Assembly (NCBI GenBank): GCA_023439305.1
Contig: JAEXOO010000028.1
Location: 1-64,000, forward strand
Origin: Pseudomonadota bacterium
GTDB lineage: Bacteria > Pseudomonadota > Gammaproteobacteria > Burkholderiales > Burkholderiaceae_B
Length of the DNA: 64,000 nucleotides
Reading direction: 5' to 3'
How positions within the stretch are numbered: position 1 is the stretch's first letter; each line of letters begins with the position of its first letter. The notes under the pieces are model-generated. The model saw nothing but the letters and a program-made list of their open reading frames with translations, was not told the DNA's origin and ran no database searches. The position numbers were made by a program, and so were the translations under genes. Below are positions 43,594 through 51,815 of this stretch, piece after piece.

Positions 43594-45375
43594 ATGGAAC
43601 CTACACCCGTACTTTACCGCGCCCTGCCGGAAGATCTATCCGGCCACCGTCTAACTGTCCAGGTACAGATCACTTCCCCACAGCCCGAAGGCCAGATTCT
43701 AAGCCTGCCCGCCTGGATTCCGGGCAGCTACCTGATTCGCGATTTCTCGCGTCAGATCGAAAGCATACGCGCCTCCAGCCTGGGGCAGGCAATTGCCGTG
43801 CGCAAGCTGGACAATCACCGCTGGCAATGTGAACCCTGCTCCGGCCCGCTGAACATCGAGTACCAGGTCTACGCCTGGGACCTGTCCGTGCGCGGCGCCC
43901 ACATCGACGAAAGCCATGCTTTCTTCAATGGCGCCGGCACCTTGCTGGCCGTGGAAGGCCAGACCGATCACCCCTGCCTGCTGGAGCTTGTTTCGAACGA
44001 ACACATCGAGCACTGGAATGTCTACACCAGCCTGCCCGAAGCTTCCGGCCACCCCGGAGCCGCTCAGCGCCACGGTTTTGGCATGTATCGCGCCCGGAAC
44101 TATGACGACCTGATCGACCATCCCGTCGAAATGGGCACGCCCCAGGTCATCAGCTTCTTTGCTCACGGCGCAGAACACGAGCTGGTGTTCACAGGTGTGC
44201 TGCCCAACCTGGATCTGAGCCGCATTGCCCGCGACGTCGAACAGATCTGCGCAGCCCAGATTGCCTTCTTCGAGCCCGAGACCTTGCGCGCACCGTTTCT
44301 GGACAGCAGCTCCCGGTATGTTTTCATGACCATGGTGACAGACGATGGCTATGGCGGACTGGAACACCGCGCCTCCACCGCCCTGATGGCCTCGCGCCGT
44401 GACCTGCCCGCCCAAGGCCAGGACAAATCGAACAAAAGCGCCGGCTACCAGACCTTTCTGGGGTTGGTCAGCCATGAATACTTCCACACCTGGAACGTCA
44501 AGCGCATCAAGCCGGCCGCCTTCGCTCCTTACGACCTGAGCCGTGAAAACTATACTCGTCTGCTTTGGGTATTCGAAGGCTTCACCTCGTACTACGACGA
44601 TTTGATGCTGCTGCGTTCGGGTGTGCTGTCCGAGACCGACTACCTGGGCCTGCTCGCCAAGAACATCAGCGCTGTACAGCGCAGCCCAGGCCGCTTCAAA
44701 CAATCCGCGACCGAAAGCTCCTTCGACGCCTGGACCCGCTACTACAAGCAGGACGAGAACTCCCCCAACGCCCTGGTCAGCTACTACACCAAAGGCGCCT
44801 TGATCGCTCTGGGCCTGGACTTATGCATTCGAGCCCATTCCGACCAGGAGAAAAGCCTGGACGATGTGATGCGGCTGATGTGGGAGCGCTACGGACGCGA
44901 CTTCTATCAAGGCAAGCCGCAGGGCATACCCGAGGACGCCATGCCCGCCCTGATCCTGGAAGCCAGCGGATACGATGCCGCGGACTTCATTGCGCGCTAC
45001 GTGGAAGGCCGCGAGGACCTTCCCCTGAAGGCCTGGCTGACCGCGCAAGGCTTGCAACTGGACTGGAAGACGGCATCCAAGCTGCCCAGCCTGCAGGCGC
45101 GCCTGCGCCAGAACGGCAGCCAATGCCAGTTGGCTACCGTTTTTACCGATGGCGCCGCCTATCAGGCCGGTCTGTCGGCCGGCGATACCCTGGTGGCGCT
45201 GGATGGACTGCGCATCAGCGACACGGCCAGCCTGGAACATCTGCTGGGCGCCTACGAGGCCGGCCAGACCGTACAGATCCACGTGTTCCGCCGCGACGAA
45301 TTACGCTGTTTTACGCTGCAGCTGGCGCGCCCCGCTTTGGACGAATGCGTCTTGAGCCGCCCTTCCGCGCTTTGA
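43594..45375 (+). CDS. M61-family metallopeptidase with C-terminal PDZ domain
   Basis: 593 aa. N-terminal beta-sandwich domain, then a gluzincin core with GGLEHRAST (254-262), zinc site HEYFHTWN (294-301) and a downstream LWVFEGFTSYYDDL that supplies the third ligand Glu. The C-terminal PDZ module runs roughly from 500 to 575 (VFTDGAAYQAGLSAGDTLVALDGLRI). The family is called glycyl aminopeptidase. No signal peptide was seen, so cytoplasmic location is likely. Followed by folB after 46 bases. Confidence 0.9.
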   Translation: MEPTPVLYRALPEDLSGHRLTVQVQITSPQPEGQILSLPAWIPGSYLIRDFSRQIESIRASSLGQAIAVRKLDNHRWQCEPCSGPLNIEYQVYAWDLSVRGAHIDESHAFFNGAGTLLAVEGQTDHPCLLELVSNEHIEHWNVYTSLPEASGHPGAAQRHGFGMYRARNYDDLIDHPVEMGTPQVISFFAHGAEHELVFTGVLPNLDLSRIARDVEQICAAQIAFFEPETLRAPFLDSSSRYVFMTMVTDDGYGGLEHRASTALMASRRDLPAQGQDKSNKSAGYQTFLGLVSHEYFHTWNVKRIKPAAFAPYDLSRENYTRLLWVFEGFTSYYDDLMLLRSGVLSETDYLGLLAKNISAVQRSPGRFKQSATESSFDAWTRYYKQDENSPNALVSYYTKGALIALGLDLCIRAHSDQEKSLDDVMRLMWERYGRDFYQGKPQGIPEDAMPALILEASGYDAADFIARYVEGREDLPLKAWLTAQGLQLDWKTASKLPSLQARLRQNGSQCQLATVFTDGAAYQAGLSAGDTLVALDGLRISDTASLEHLLGAYEAGQTVQIHVFRRDELRCFTLQLARPALDECVLSRPSAL

Positions 45376-45421
45376 TCAATCCCGGCGGCGCCATTGCGCG
45401 CCGCCCAGACACTTTCCTATC

Positions 45422-45781
45422 ATGCCCACCCGTCGTATCTTCATCAAAAACCTGATCGTGGACGCCTCCATCGGCATTCTGGACCACGAATTGGCGCACC
45501 GCCAACCCCTGCACATCGACGCGGAATTCGATGCAGCCATCACCCAGGCCGTCGACGACACCGACATAGCCAGCGTGCTGGACTACCGGCAACTGCGACA
45601 GGCCCTGATCGAAGTCAGCGCCACCCATCACACCAATTTGCTGGAAACGCTGGTAGAACAACTGGCCGATCGCATCCAGAACGAGTTCCCGGCCATAGAA
45701 CGCGTTAAAATCCGAGTCAGCAAGCCCCAGGCTTTTCCCGACTGCGACGCCGTCGGCATCGAAATCGAACGCAGCCGCTGA
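45422..45781 (+). CDS. folB: Dihydroneopterin aldolase
   Basis: 119-aa FolB. Tunnel-fold family residues are clear: NLIVDASIGILDHELAHRQPLHIDAEFD at the N-terminus, VLDYRQLRQALIE in the middle, and LLETLVEQLADRI with the conserved ETL motif, then VSKPQAFPDCDAVGIEIER. It cleaves 7,8-dihydroneopterin in folate synthesis. Lies between the M61 gene and ttcA, all co-directional. Confidence 0.92.
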   Translation: MPTRRIFIKNLIVDASIGILDHELAHRQPLHIDAEFDAAITQAVDDTDIASVLDYRQLRQALIEVSATHHTNLLETLVEQLADRIQNEFPAIERVKIRVSKPQAFPDCDAVGIEIERSR

Positions 45782-45843
45782 TCGCCCGCGCCCCGCTCTC
45801 CAGACGCGGGGCGGCGACATGACTTTCCTATCTGCTTTTCCCT

Positions 45844-46908
45844 ATGTCCCTAGACTCCAGCCCCTCTTCCGCACCCGTGACCGACATTCCTGCGGACACT
45901 CCCGTCTTCGCCACCAAGGCTGAGCGCAAGCAGCGCAACGAAGACAACAAGCTCAGCAAGCGCATCATGCGTGAGGTGGGCCGCGCCATCGGCGACTTCA
46001 ACATGATCGAGGACGGCGACAAAGTCATGGTCTGCCTGTCCGGCGGCAAAGACTCCTATGGCCTGCTGGATGTGCTGCTGACGCTGCAAAAGCGAGCGCC
46101 CATCAAGTTCGACATCGTGGCCGTCAATCTGGACCAGAAACAGCCAGGCTTTCCCGATCACATCCTGCCCGAGTACCTGGAAAAGCTTGGCGTGCCCTAC
46201 CACATCGAAACCCAGGACACGCATTCAGTGGTGACCCGCGTCATCCCCGAAGGCAAGACCATGTGCTCGCTCTGTTCGCGCCTGCGCCGTGGCATTCTGT
46301 ACCGGGTCGCCAAGGAACTGGGCGCCACCAAGATTGCCCTGGGCCACCACCGCGACGACATTCTGGCGACTTTCTTCCTGAATCTGTTCTACGGCGGGCG
46401 CATGAAAGGCATGCCGCCCAAGCTGCGCTCGGACAACGGCGAGCACATCGTGATCCGTCCGCTGGCCTATGTACCGGAAAAGGATTTGATCGCCTACGCC
46501 CAGCTCAAGCAATTTCCCATCATTCCATGCAATCTGTGCGGCTCGCAGGAAAACCTGAAGCGACAGGAAATCAATCGCATGATCGCAGAGTGGGACAAGA
46601 AATTCCCGCATCGCTCCTGGAATGTGTTCGGCGCTCTGACCCGCGTCATTCCTTCGCACCTGATGGATTCGCAGCTGTACAACTTCACCGATCTGAAGGT
46701 AACCGGCCAAGCGGACCCGGAAGGCGACACCGGCTTTGACCAGGAGTATTTTGACGACCATCTGCCCGCCGGACTGATGCCCGCCGAACCGGAGGACGGA
46801 TCAGGCGATGACGTCGACAGCCGTACGGACGCCTTCACGCCAGCCCAGCCGGCATCGATCGGCGAGCAGAAGATGATCTTCGTCAGCAAGCGGCGATCGG
46901 GGCAATAA
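45844..46908 (+). CDS. ttcA: tRNA 2-thiocytidine(32) synthetase
   Basis: 354 aa. PP-loop SGGKDS at 66-71, and two CxxC pairs (Cys141/Cys144 in MCSLCSRLRRG; Cys229/Cys232 in PCNLCGSQENLKR) that hold the iron-sulfur cluster needed for thiolation of C32. It is about 40 residues longer than E. coli TtcA, because of a polar N-terminal extension and an acidic tail before KMIFVSKRRSGQ. Ends at a bidirectional terminator. Confidence 0.95.
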   Translation: MSLDSSPSSAPVTDIPADTPVFATKAERKQRNEDNKLSKRIMREVGRAIGDFNMIEDGDKVMVCLSGGKDSYGLLDVLLTLQKRAPIKFDIVAVNLDQKQPGFPDHILPEYLEKLGVPYHIETQDTHSVVTRVIPEGKTMCSLCSRLRRGILYRVAKELGATKIALGHHRDDILATFFLNLFYGGRMKGMPPKLRSDNGEHIVIRPLAYVPEKDLIAYAQLKQFPIIPCNLCGSQENLKRQEINRMIAEWDKKFPHRSWNVFGALTRVIPSHLMDSQLYNFTDLKVTGQADPEGDTGFDQEYFDDHLPAGLMPAEPEDGSGDDVDSRTDAFTPAQPASIGEQKMIFVSKRRSGQ

Positions 46909-46922
46909 GCCCCCATCGAGCG

Positions 46923-46957
46923 AAAAAAAACCTGGCTGTGAAGCCAGGTTTTTTTTT
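46923..46957. terminator. Bidirectional terminator between ttcA and ubiX
   Basis: AACCTGGCT and AGCCAGGTT form a perfect 9-bp stem with a GTGA loop, flanked by eight A on the left and nine T on the right. It serves both convergent transcripts. Confidence 0.95.
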
Positions 46958-46963
46958 GCGCCG

Positions 46964-47545
46964 TCAGACCGGTTTTTGCGAGCCGTCCCAGCGTTCGCCG
47001 GGAACTTGGATGTCGAACAGTTCCAGCACCCGCATCACCGTATGATCGACGATGTCGTCTATGCTTTTGGGACGCAGGTAAAAAGCCGGCATGGGCGGAA
47101 AGATGATGCCGCCCATTTCCGTTACGGCCGTCATATTGCGCAGATGCGCCAGGTTGAACGGGGTTTCCCGCACCATCATGACCAGACGACGGCGCTCTTT
47201 AAGAGTGACATCCGCCGCCCGGGTGATGAGATTGTCCGACAGGCCATGCGCCACGGCTGCCAGCGTGCGCATGGAACAGGGCACGATGACCATGCCTGCG
47301 GTCGGAAAACTGCCGCTGGCCAATGTTGCGCCCACATCGCGAAAATTGTGCACCTGGTCCGCCAGCGCCTGGATCTCGTGCCGGCCTATGTCCAGCTCGT
47401 ACTTGATGTTCAACACCCCGGAAGGCGAGATGACCAAGTGGGTTTCGATATCCGGACAGGCCTGCAGGACTTGCAGCAGACGCACGGTGTAGACGGCTCC
47501 CGTGGCCCCTGTCATGCCCACCACAAGGCGGCGCTTGGCGCTCAC
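46964..47545 (-). CDS. ubiX: Flavin prenyltransferase UbiX
   Basis: 193 aa. Typical start RRLVVGMTGATGAVYTVRLL, FMN/dimethylallyl-phosphate site ASGSFPTAGMVIVPCSMRTLAAVAHG, and VMMVRETPFNLAHLRNM. Produces prenylated FMN for UbiD-type decarboxylation in ubiquinone synthesis. Overlaps the grxD stop by 4 bases. Confidence 0.95.
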   Translation of the reverse strand: MSAKRRLVVGMTGATGAVYTVRLLQVLQACPDIETHLVISPSGVLNIKYELDIGRHEIQALADQVHNFRDVGATLASGSFPTAGMVIVPCSMRTLAAVAHGLSDNLITRAADVTLKERRRLVMMVRETPFNLAHLRNMTAVTEMGGIIFPPMPAFYLRPKSIDDIVDHTVMRVLELFDIQVPGERWDGSQKPV

Positions 47546-47868
47546 TCCAGAGCCCCGGCCTCGCGCAGCATGGTTTCCAGTTCGCCGTTTTCGTACATTT
47601 CGGACACGATATCCGAACCGCCGACGAATTCACCCTTGATGTACAGCTGAGGGATGGTGGGCCAGTTGGAAAAGTCCTTGATGCCCTGACGCACTTCGGC
47701 GTCGTCCAGCACGTTGACGATGACGACCTGGCTCAGGCCGACTGCGCGCAGGATTTGCACCGTGCGGGCCGAAAAGCCGCACTGGGGAGCCTGGGCCGTA
47801 CCCTTCATGAACAGGACGACAGGGTTTTCCGTGACCGTTTCGCGGATGAAATCTTGAACTTCACTCAT
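47542..47868 (-). CDS. grxD: Monothiol glutaredoxin, Grx4 type
   Basis: 108 aa. Monothiol active site CGFS at 30-33 (QAPQCGFSARTVQIL) and the glutathione-binding WPTIPQLYIKGEFVGGSDIV. This CGFS class carries [2Fe-2S] clusters with glutathione. Between prmC and ubiX in a tightly packed operon prfA-prmC-grxD-ubiX. Confidence 0.96.
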   Translation of the reverse strand: MSEVQDFIRETVTENPVVLFMKGTAQAPQCGFSARTVQILRAVGLSQVVIVNVLDDAEVRQGIKDFSNWPTIPQLYIKGEFVGGSDIVSEMYENGELETMLREAGALE

Positions 47869-47889
47869 GATGTTCTCGTAAGAAAAGAA

Positions 47890-48711
47890 TTAACGTTGAC
47901 CGCCTGTGACCCGCCGTATTCCAGCCAGATCAGCATGGCTGGCGACCTGATCGAACCCGGCGTGCCGCAGCATGGCCTGCACATGGTCGGCCTGATCCCA
48001 GCCGTGTTCCATGAGCAGACTGCCTTCTGGGCGCAGATGCGCCCCGGCTCCCTGGACTATTGTACGCAAATCCGCCAGCCCGTCAGCCCCGTCCGTCAGG
48101 GCATGGCGCGGCTCGAAGCGCACATCGCCCTGATTCAGATGCTCGTCGTCCGCCGCGATGTAAGGCGGATTGGACACGATCAGGTCAAAGAGCGGCTGGC
48201 CTGATACGGCATCGTACCAACTCCCCTGCAAAAACTGGACTTTCCCACACAGCCGCTGGGCATTTAGACGCGCCTGCTCCAACGCCGGCGCGCTGATATC
48301 GGTCGCCACCACCTGTGCGTCAGGGCGGGCCAGAGCCAGCGAAACGGCAATCGCCCCGCTTCCGCAACCCAGGTCCAGAATACGAGGGGCGACTACATCG
48401 CGCACGCGCTCCAAGGCCTGCTCTACCAGAGTTTCCGTGTCGGGGCGCGGAATCAGAACATCCGGGCACACCAGAAACTCGTGCCCCATGAATTCGCGCA
48501 CACCGACGATATACGCCATGGGCTCGCCGGCCAGGCGGCGCGCCTCCAGCTGCTGATAGGCCAGAATCCGATCCTGAGGCAGCTCGTCCGTGTCATGTGC
48601 AATAAGCCAGGAACGACTGACGCCCAGCACCTGCATCCAGAGCATGTCCCGTTCCAGACGCGGCAAGGTGCTGCGCGCCTGCAACGTACGCAAGGTCAGC
48701 GCCTGGGTCAT
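47890..48711 (-). CDS. prmC: Peptide chain release factor N5-glutamine methyltransferase
   Basis: 273 aa. SAM motif ILDLGCGSGAIAVSLA and catalytic NPPY in LIVSNPPYIAADDEHL. N-terminal helical bundle ends with YIVGVREFMGHEFLVCPDVLIPRPDTE, diagnostic of PrmC. Methylates the Gln of the GGQ motif of release factors, including PrfA encoded directly upstream with a 4-base overlap. Confidence 0.95.
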   Translation of the reverse strand: MTQALTLRTLQARSTLPRLERDMLWMQVLGVSRSWLIAHDTDELPQDRILAYQQLEARRLAGEPMAYIVGVREFMGHEFLVCPDVLIPRPDTETLVEQALERVRDVVAPRILDLGCGSGAIAVSLALARPDAQVVATDISAPALEQARLNAQRLCGKVQFLQGSWYDAVSGQPLFDLIVSNPPYIAADDEHLNQGDVRFEPRHALTDGADGLADLRTIVQGAGAHLRPEGSLLMEHGWDQADHVQAMLRHAGFDQVASHADLAGIRRVTGGQR

Positions 48712-49787
48712 GCCTCGGCCAGCGCCGCCAACTGTTCCGCCTGGTGCTCGGACAGCAGCGCCTTGATCAGCTCGTCCAGATCGCCGTCCATGATGTAGCC
48801 CAGCTTGTACAGGGTCAGGTTGATGCGGTGATCGGTCATGCGCCCCTGCGGAAAGTTATAGGTGCGGATGCGCTCGGAACGATCACCCGTGCCGACCAGG
48901 CTCTTGCGCTGCGCGGCTTCCTTGTCGGACTGTTCGCGCTGCTGCTTGTCTTTCAGGCGCGCAGCCAGCACCTGCAAGGCTTTTTCGCGGTTTCGATGCT
49001 GGGACCGGTCGTCCTGACACTCCACCACCAGCCCGGTGGGCAAGTGGGTCAGGCGCACCGCCGAATCAGTCTTGTTGACGTGCTGGCCGCCGGCGCCACT
49101 GGCCCGGAAGGTGTCTACACGCAAATCGGAAGGATTGATGACGATTTCGCTCAGGCCTTCGGCCTCGGGCAATACCGCCACCGTGCAGGTAGACGTATGA
49201 ATACGGCCCTGCGCCTCGGTTTCCGGCACGCGCTGGACGCGATGGGCTCCCGACTCGAACTTCAGACGACCATACACATCCTGGCCTTCGATGCGCACCA
49301 CCACTTCCTTGTAACCGCCCACATCCGCTTCGCTGGCGGACATGATTTCAGTGCGCCAGCCGCAGTTTTCCGCGTAGCGCATGTACATGCGCAGCAGATC
49401 GCCCGAAAACAACGCGCTTTCGTCGCCGCCGGCTCCGGCACGGATTTCAATGAAGACGTTGCGGGTGTCGTCCGGATCGCGTGGCAACAACAGAATCTGC
49501 AGATCATCCTCGAGCTGCTGGATGCGCTCCTTGCCCAGCTTGTATTCTTCTTCGCCCATTTCCTTCAATTCCGGATCGGACATCATGTCCTGGGCGGCCT
49601 GCAAGTCCTGCTCGGCCGATTCATAGGCGGAAAACGCGGTGACTACGGGCTCCAGTTCAGCGCGCTCGCGGGACAATTTGCGAAATTCATCCATATTGCC
49701 GGCGATCTCGGGCTCGGCCAGCATGGCATCCACTTCGATGAGACGGCGGGCCAGTTGCTCCAGCCGGCTGCGCATTGAGTCTTTCAT
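48708..49787 (-). CDS. prfA: Peptide chain release factor 1
   Basis: 359 aa. GGQ at 233-235 (RASGAGGQHVNKTDSA), and the tripeptide anticodon loop region RVQRVPETEAQGR that reads UAA and UAG. Usual length. A start four codons later (MRSRLEQL) is also possible. Substrate of PrmC. Shares an operon with hemA upstream, as in many proteobacteria. Confidence 0.96.
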   Translation of the reverse strand: MKDSMRSRLEQLARRLIEVDAMLAEPEIAGNMDEFRKLSRERAELEPVVTAFSAYESAEQDLQAAQDMMSDPELKEMGEEEYKLGKERIQQLEDDLQILLLPRDPDDTRNVFIEIRAGAGGDESALFSGDLLRMYMRYAENCGWRTEIMSASEADVGGYKEVVVRIEGQDVYGRLKFESGAHRVQRVPETEAQGRIHTSTCTVAVLPEAEGLSEIVINPSDLRVDTFRASGAGGQHVNKTDSAVRLTHLPTGLVVECQDDRSQHRNREKALQVLAARLKDKQQREQSDKEAAQRKSLVGTGDRSERIRTYNFPQGRMTDHRINLTLYKLGYIMDGDLDELIKALLSEHQAEQLAALAEA

Positions 49788-49884
49788 AGGGGAACAGCCT
49801 AAAGGGAAATCAGTAGGCCTGGGCGCAGGACGACGCTACACATCTGGCTGCACCGCAGGACGGTGAAACAAGCCGCCAGGATCG

Positions 49885-51159
49885 CTAACGACGACGCGTA
49901 GTGGAAGGCAGAAGGCGCGGCAACAGACCCAGCAACTGGTCGCGCTCGGCGCCTTCGCTGCGGGTCAGTTCGGCCATGGGGCCGTGCAGATATTTTTGAG
50001 TCAGGCCGTGAGCCAGCCATTCCAGAACCTCGGCGGGATCGTCGCCGCGCGCGAGCATGCGACGGGCGCGATCCAGTTCGCGCTGACGTACCTGTTCGGC
50101 CGACTCCTGCACATCCAGAATGGTCGGCACGATGGCGCGGGTGCTGAGCCAGTGCATGTATTGCTGCACCTGGGTGTCGATGATGGCCTCGGCCTGCACG
50201 ACCGCCGCACGGCGAGCGTCCGTGCCACGCTGGACCAGTCGACCCAGATCATCGACGGTATACAGATACACGTCGTCCAGACGACCGACTTCGGTTTCGA
50301 TGTCGCGCGGCACCGCCAGATCGACCATGACCACAGGCCGATGGCGACGCGAGCGCACGGCGCGCTCGACCATGCCCAGGCCCAGAATGGGCAAGGTACT
50401 GGCCGTACAGGACACCACCACATCGAATTCGGCCAGCCGCTCGGGAATGTCGGCCAGCTTCATGGTCGTGGCCAGAAAACGCGAGGCCAGGGTTTCCGCC
50501 CGCTCTTGAGTGCGGTTGGCCACCACGATGCTACAGGGATTGACTGCCGCAAAGTGGGTCGCACACAGCTCGATCATTTCGCCGGCGCCGATGAACAGCA
50601 CCTTGGCCTGGGACAGGTCGCCAAAGACGCGTTCGGCCAGGCGCACGGCAGCGGCCGCCATGGAAACGGAATGCGCTCCGATGGCCGTTTGGGTACGGAC
50701 TTCCTTGGCCACCGAGAAGGTGCGCTGAAACAACTGGTGCAGCAAGGTGCCCAGGGAACCGGCTTCGTTGGCAGCCCGCACGGCGTCTTTCATCTGGCCC
50801 AGGATCTGGGGTTCGCCCAGCACCATGGAATCCAGGCCGCTGGCCACGCGAAAAGCATGGCGCACGGCTTCATTCTGGTTGTATCGGTACAGATGGGGGG
50901 TCAGTTCGGTCGAACGCAGGCTGTTGAAGTCCGCCATCCATTCGGGCAGACGTTCCGCCACGTGCGGTTCGGCGGCACAGTAGATTTCGGTGCGGTTACA
51001 GGTGGACAGAATGGCGGCTTCACGCACGCCATTGCCGAAGGTGGACCGCAGCGTGTCCAGTGCAGGCTTCAACACATCAATCGGGAACGCGACGCGCTCG
51101 CGCACGGAAACCGGCGCGGACACATGATTCAGACCGAAGGTTAAGACATCTACTGACAT
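49885..51159 (-). CDS. hemA: Glutamyl-tRNA reductase
   Basis: 424 aa from ATG 51159 (MSVDVLTFGLNHVSAPVSVRE begins the conserved region; an upstream open frame of 42 codons lacks conservation). Nucleophile Cys54 in AAILSTCNRTEIYC, SGLDSMVLGEPQILGQMKDA, and NADPH-domain VLFIGAGEMIELCATH are present. First step of C5 tetrapyrrole synthesis from Glu-tRNA. No clear ribosome site, so start is based on homology. Confidence 0.95.
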   Translation of the reverse strand: MSVDVLTFGLNHVSAPVSVRERVAFPIDVLKPALDTLRSTFGNGVREAAILSTCNRTEIYCAAEPHVAERLPEWMADFNSLRSTELTPHLYRYNQNEAVRHAFRVASGLDSMVLGEPQILGQMKDAVRAANEAGSLGTLLHQLFQRTFSVAKEVRTQTAIGAHSVSMAAAAVRLAERVFGDLSQAKVLFIGAGEMIELCATHFAAVNPCSIVVANRTQERAETLASRFLATTMKLADIPERLAEFDVVVSCTASTLPILGLGMVERAVRSRRHRPVVMVDLAVPRDIETEVGRLDDVYLYTVDDLGRLVQRGTDARRAAVVQAEAIIDTQVQQYMHWLSTRAIVPTILDVQESAEQVRQRELDRARRMLARGDDPAEVLEWLAHGLTQKYLHGPMAELTRSEGAERDQLLGLLPRLLPSTTRRR

Positions 51160-51411
51160 GAGCGATGAGGAACGAAGCCCAAAAAAAGACCGAAACAAGC
51201 GGCGTGGCCTGAGGCTGCCGCGAGCAATGCACCTGATTTTACGCCTGCGAAGACCTTTTTGACAAAAATGGTTTCGCCGCGACATTTTTTATGATTATAA
51301 TCTGCCCTCTTACGAAAAGATCGGTTTCTTGGCCCAAACGCCGTCCTGCAGGACGAACCGCAAGGGAAGCACAAAAAATTTTGTTGTTTTGTGCTCACAT
51401 TCCAAAAACCG

Positions 51412-51420
51412 TGTTATAGT
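51412..51420 (+). promoter_or_regulatory. Extended -10 promoter of tRNA-Phe
   Basis: TGTTATAGT (extended -10 TGn plus TATAGT) ends 23 bases before the tRNA. No good -35 is present at 17 bases, which an extended -10 can compensate. Confidence 0.5.
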
Positions 51421-51443
51421 TTCGTTTTTACCGAGCAGTACAT

Positions 51444-51519
51444 GGCCTGGTAGCTCAGTCGGTAGAGCAGAGGATTGAAAATCCTTGTGTCGGTGGTTCG
51501 ATTCCGCCCCAGGCCACCA
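51444..51519 (+). tRNA. tRNA-Phe (anticodon GAA)
   Basis: 76 bases. Acceptor stem GGCCTGG/CCAGGCC, D-arm TAGCTCAGTCGGTAGAGCA, anticodon stem AGGAT/ATCCT around GAA at 51477-51479, T-arm with GGTTCGATTCC, discriminator A and encoded CCA at 51517-51519. It sits between hemA and the second glycan cluster and has its own terminator. Confidence 0.97.
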
Positions 51520-51528
51520 GAATTACAC

Positions 51529-51560
51529 AAAAAAGCCCAGCTTAACCGCTGGGCTTTTTT
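51529..51560 (+). terminator. Terminator of tRNA-Phe
   Basis: AAAAAAGCCCAGC and GCTGGGCTTTTTT form a 13-bp stem with a TTAACC loop, starting 9 bases after the tRNA. Confidence 0.93.
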
Positions 51561-51751
51561 GTGTTTTCAGCGAGCCATCGATCTTGCCCTATCACGGCAG
51601 ATCGGGGCCAGGTCGCCGGACAAGTATGGATTTTACAAACGCAACCCAACACCCGGCAGCGCCATCTCAGACCCTCCACACTCCTTTTTGCGCGATGACG
51701 CAGGCGAAGATCAAGCAACTGATTCCCACAGCCTCCTAACCGCCTGCCCGG

Positions 51752-51780
51752 CTGACTTCACTTAACTCTGCGAGTAAACT
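51752..51780 (+). promoter_or_regulatory. Candidate promoter of the second glycan cluster
   Basis: CTGACT and TAAACT hexamers separated by 17 bases, ending 35 bases before the ATG of the first gene. Each hexamer matches consensus at four of six positions. Confidence 0.4.
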
Positions 51781-51815
51781 GTGTCGGTTTTTAAATCGCC
51801 CTGCGAGCAGCGTTA

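Noticed and set aside
51296..51301. TATAAT on the plus strand as a tRNA-Phe promoter
   Set aside because: It is over 140 bases from the tRNA, while a better-placed extended -10 exists at 51412-51420. The site could belong to hemA on the other strand, but no good -35 is present.
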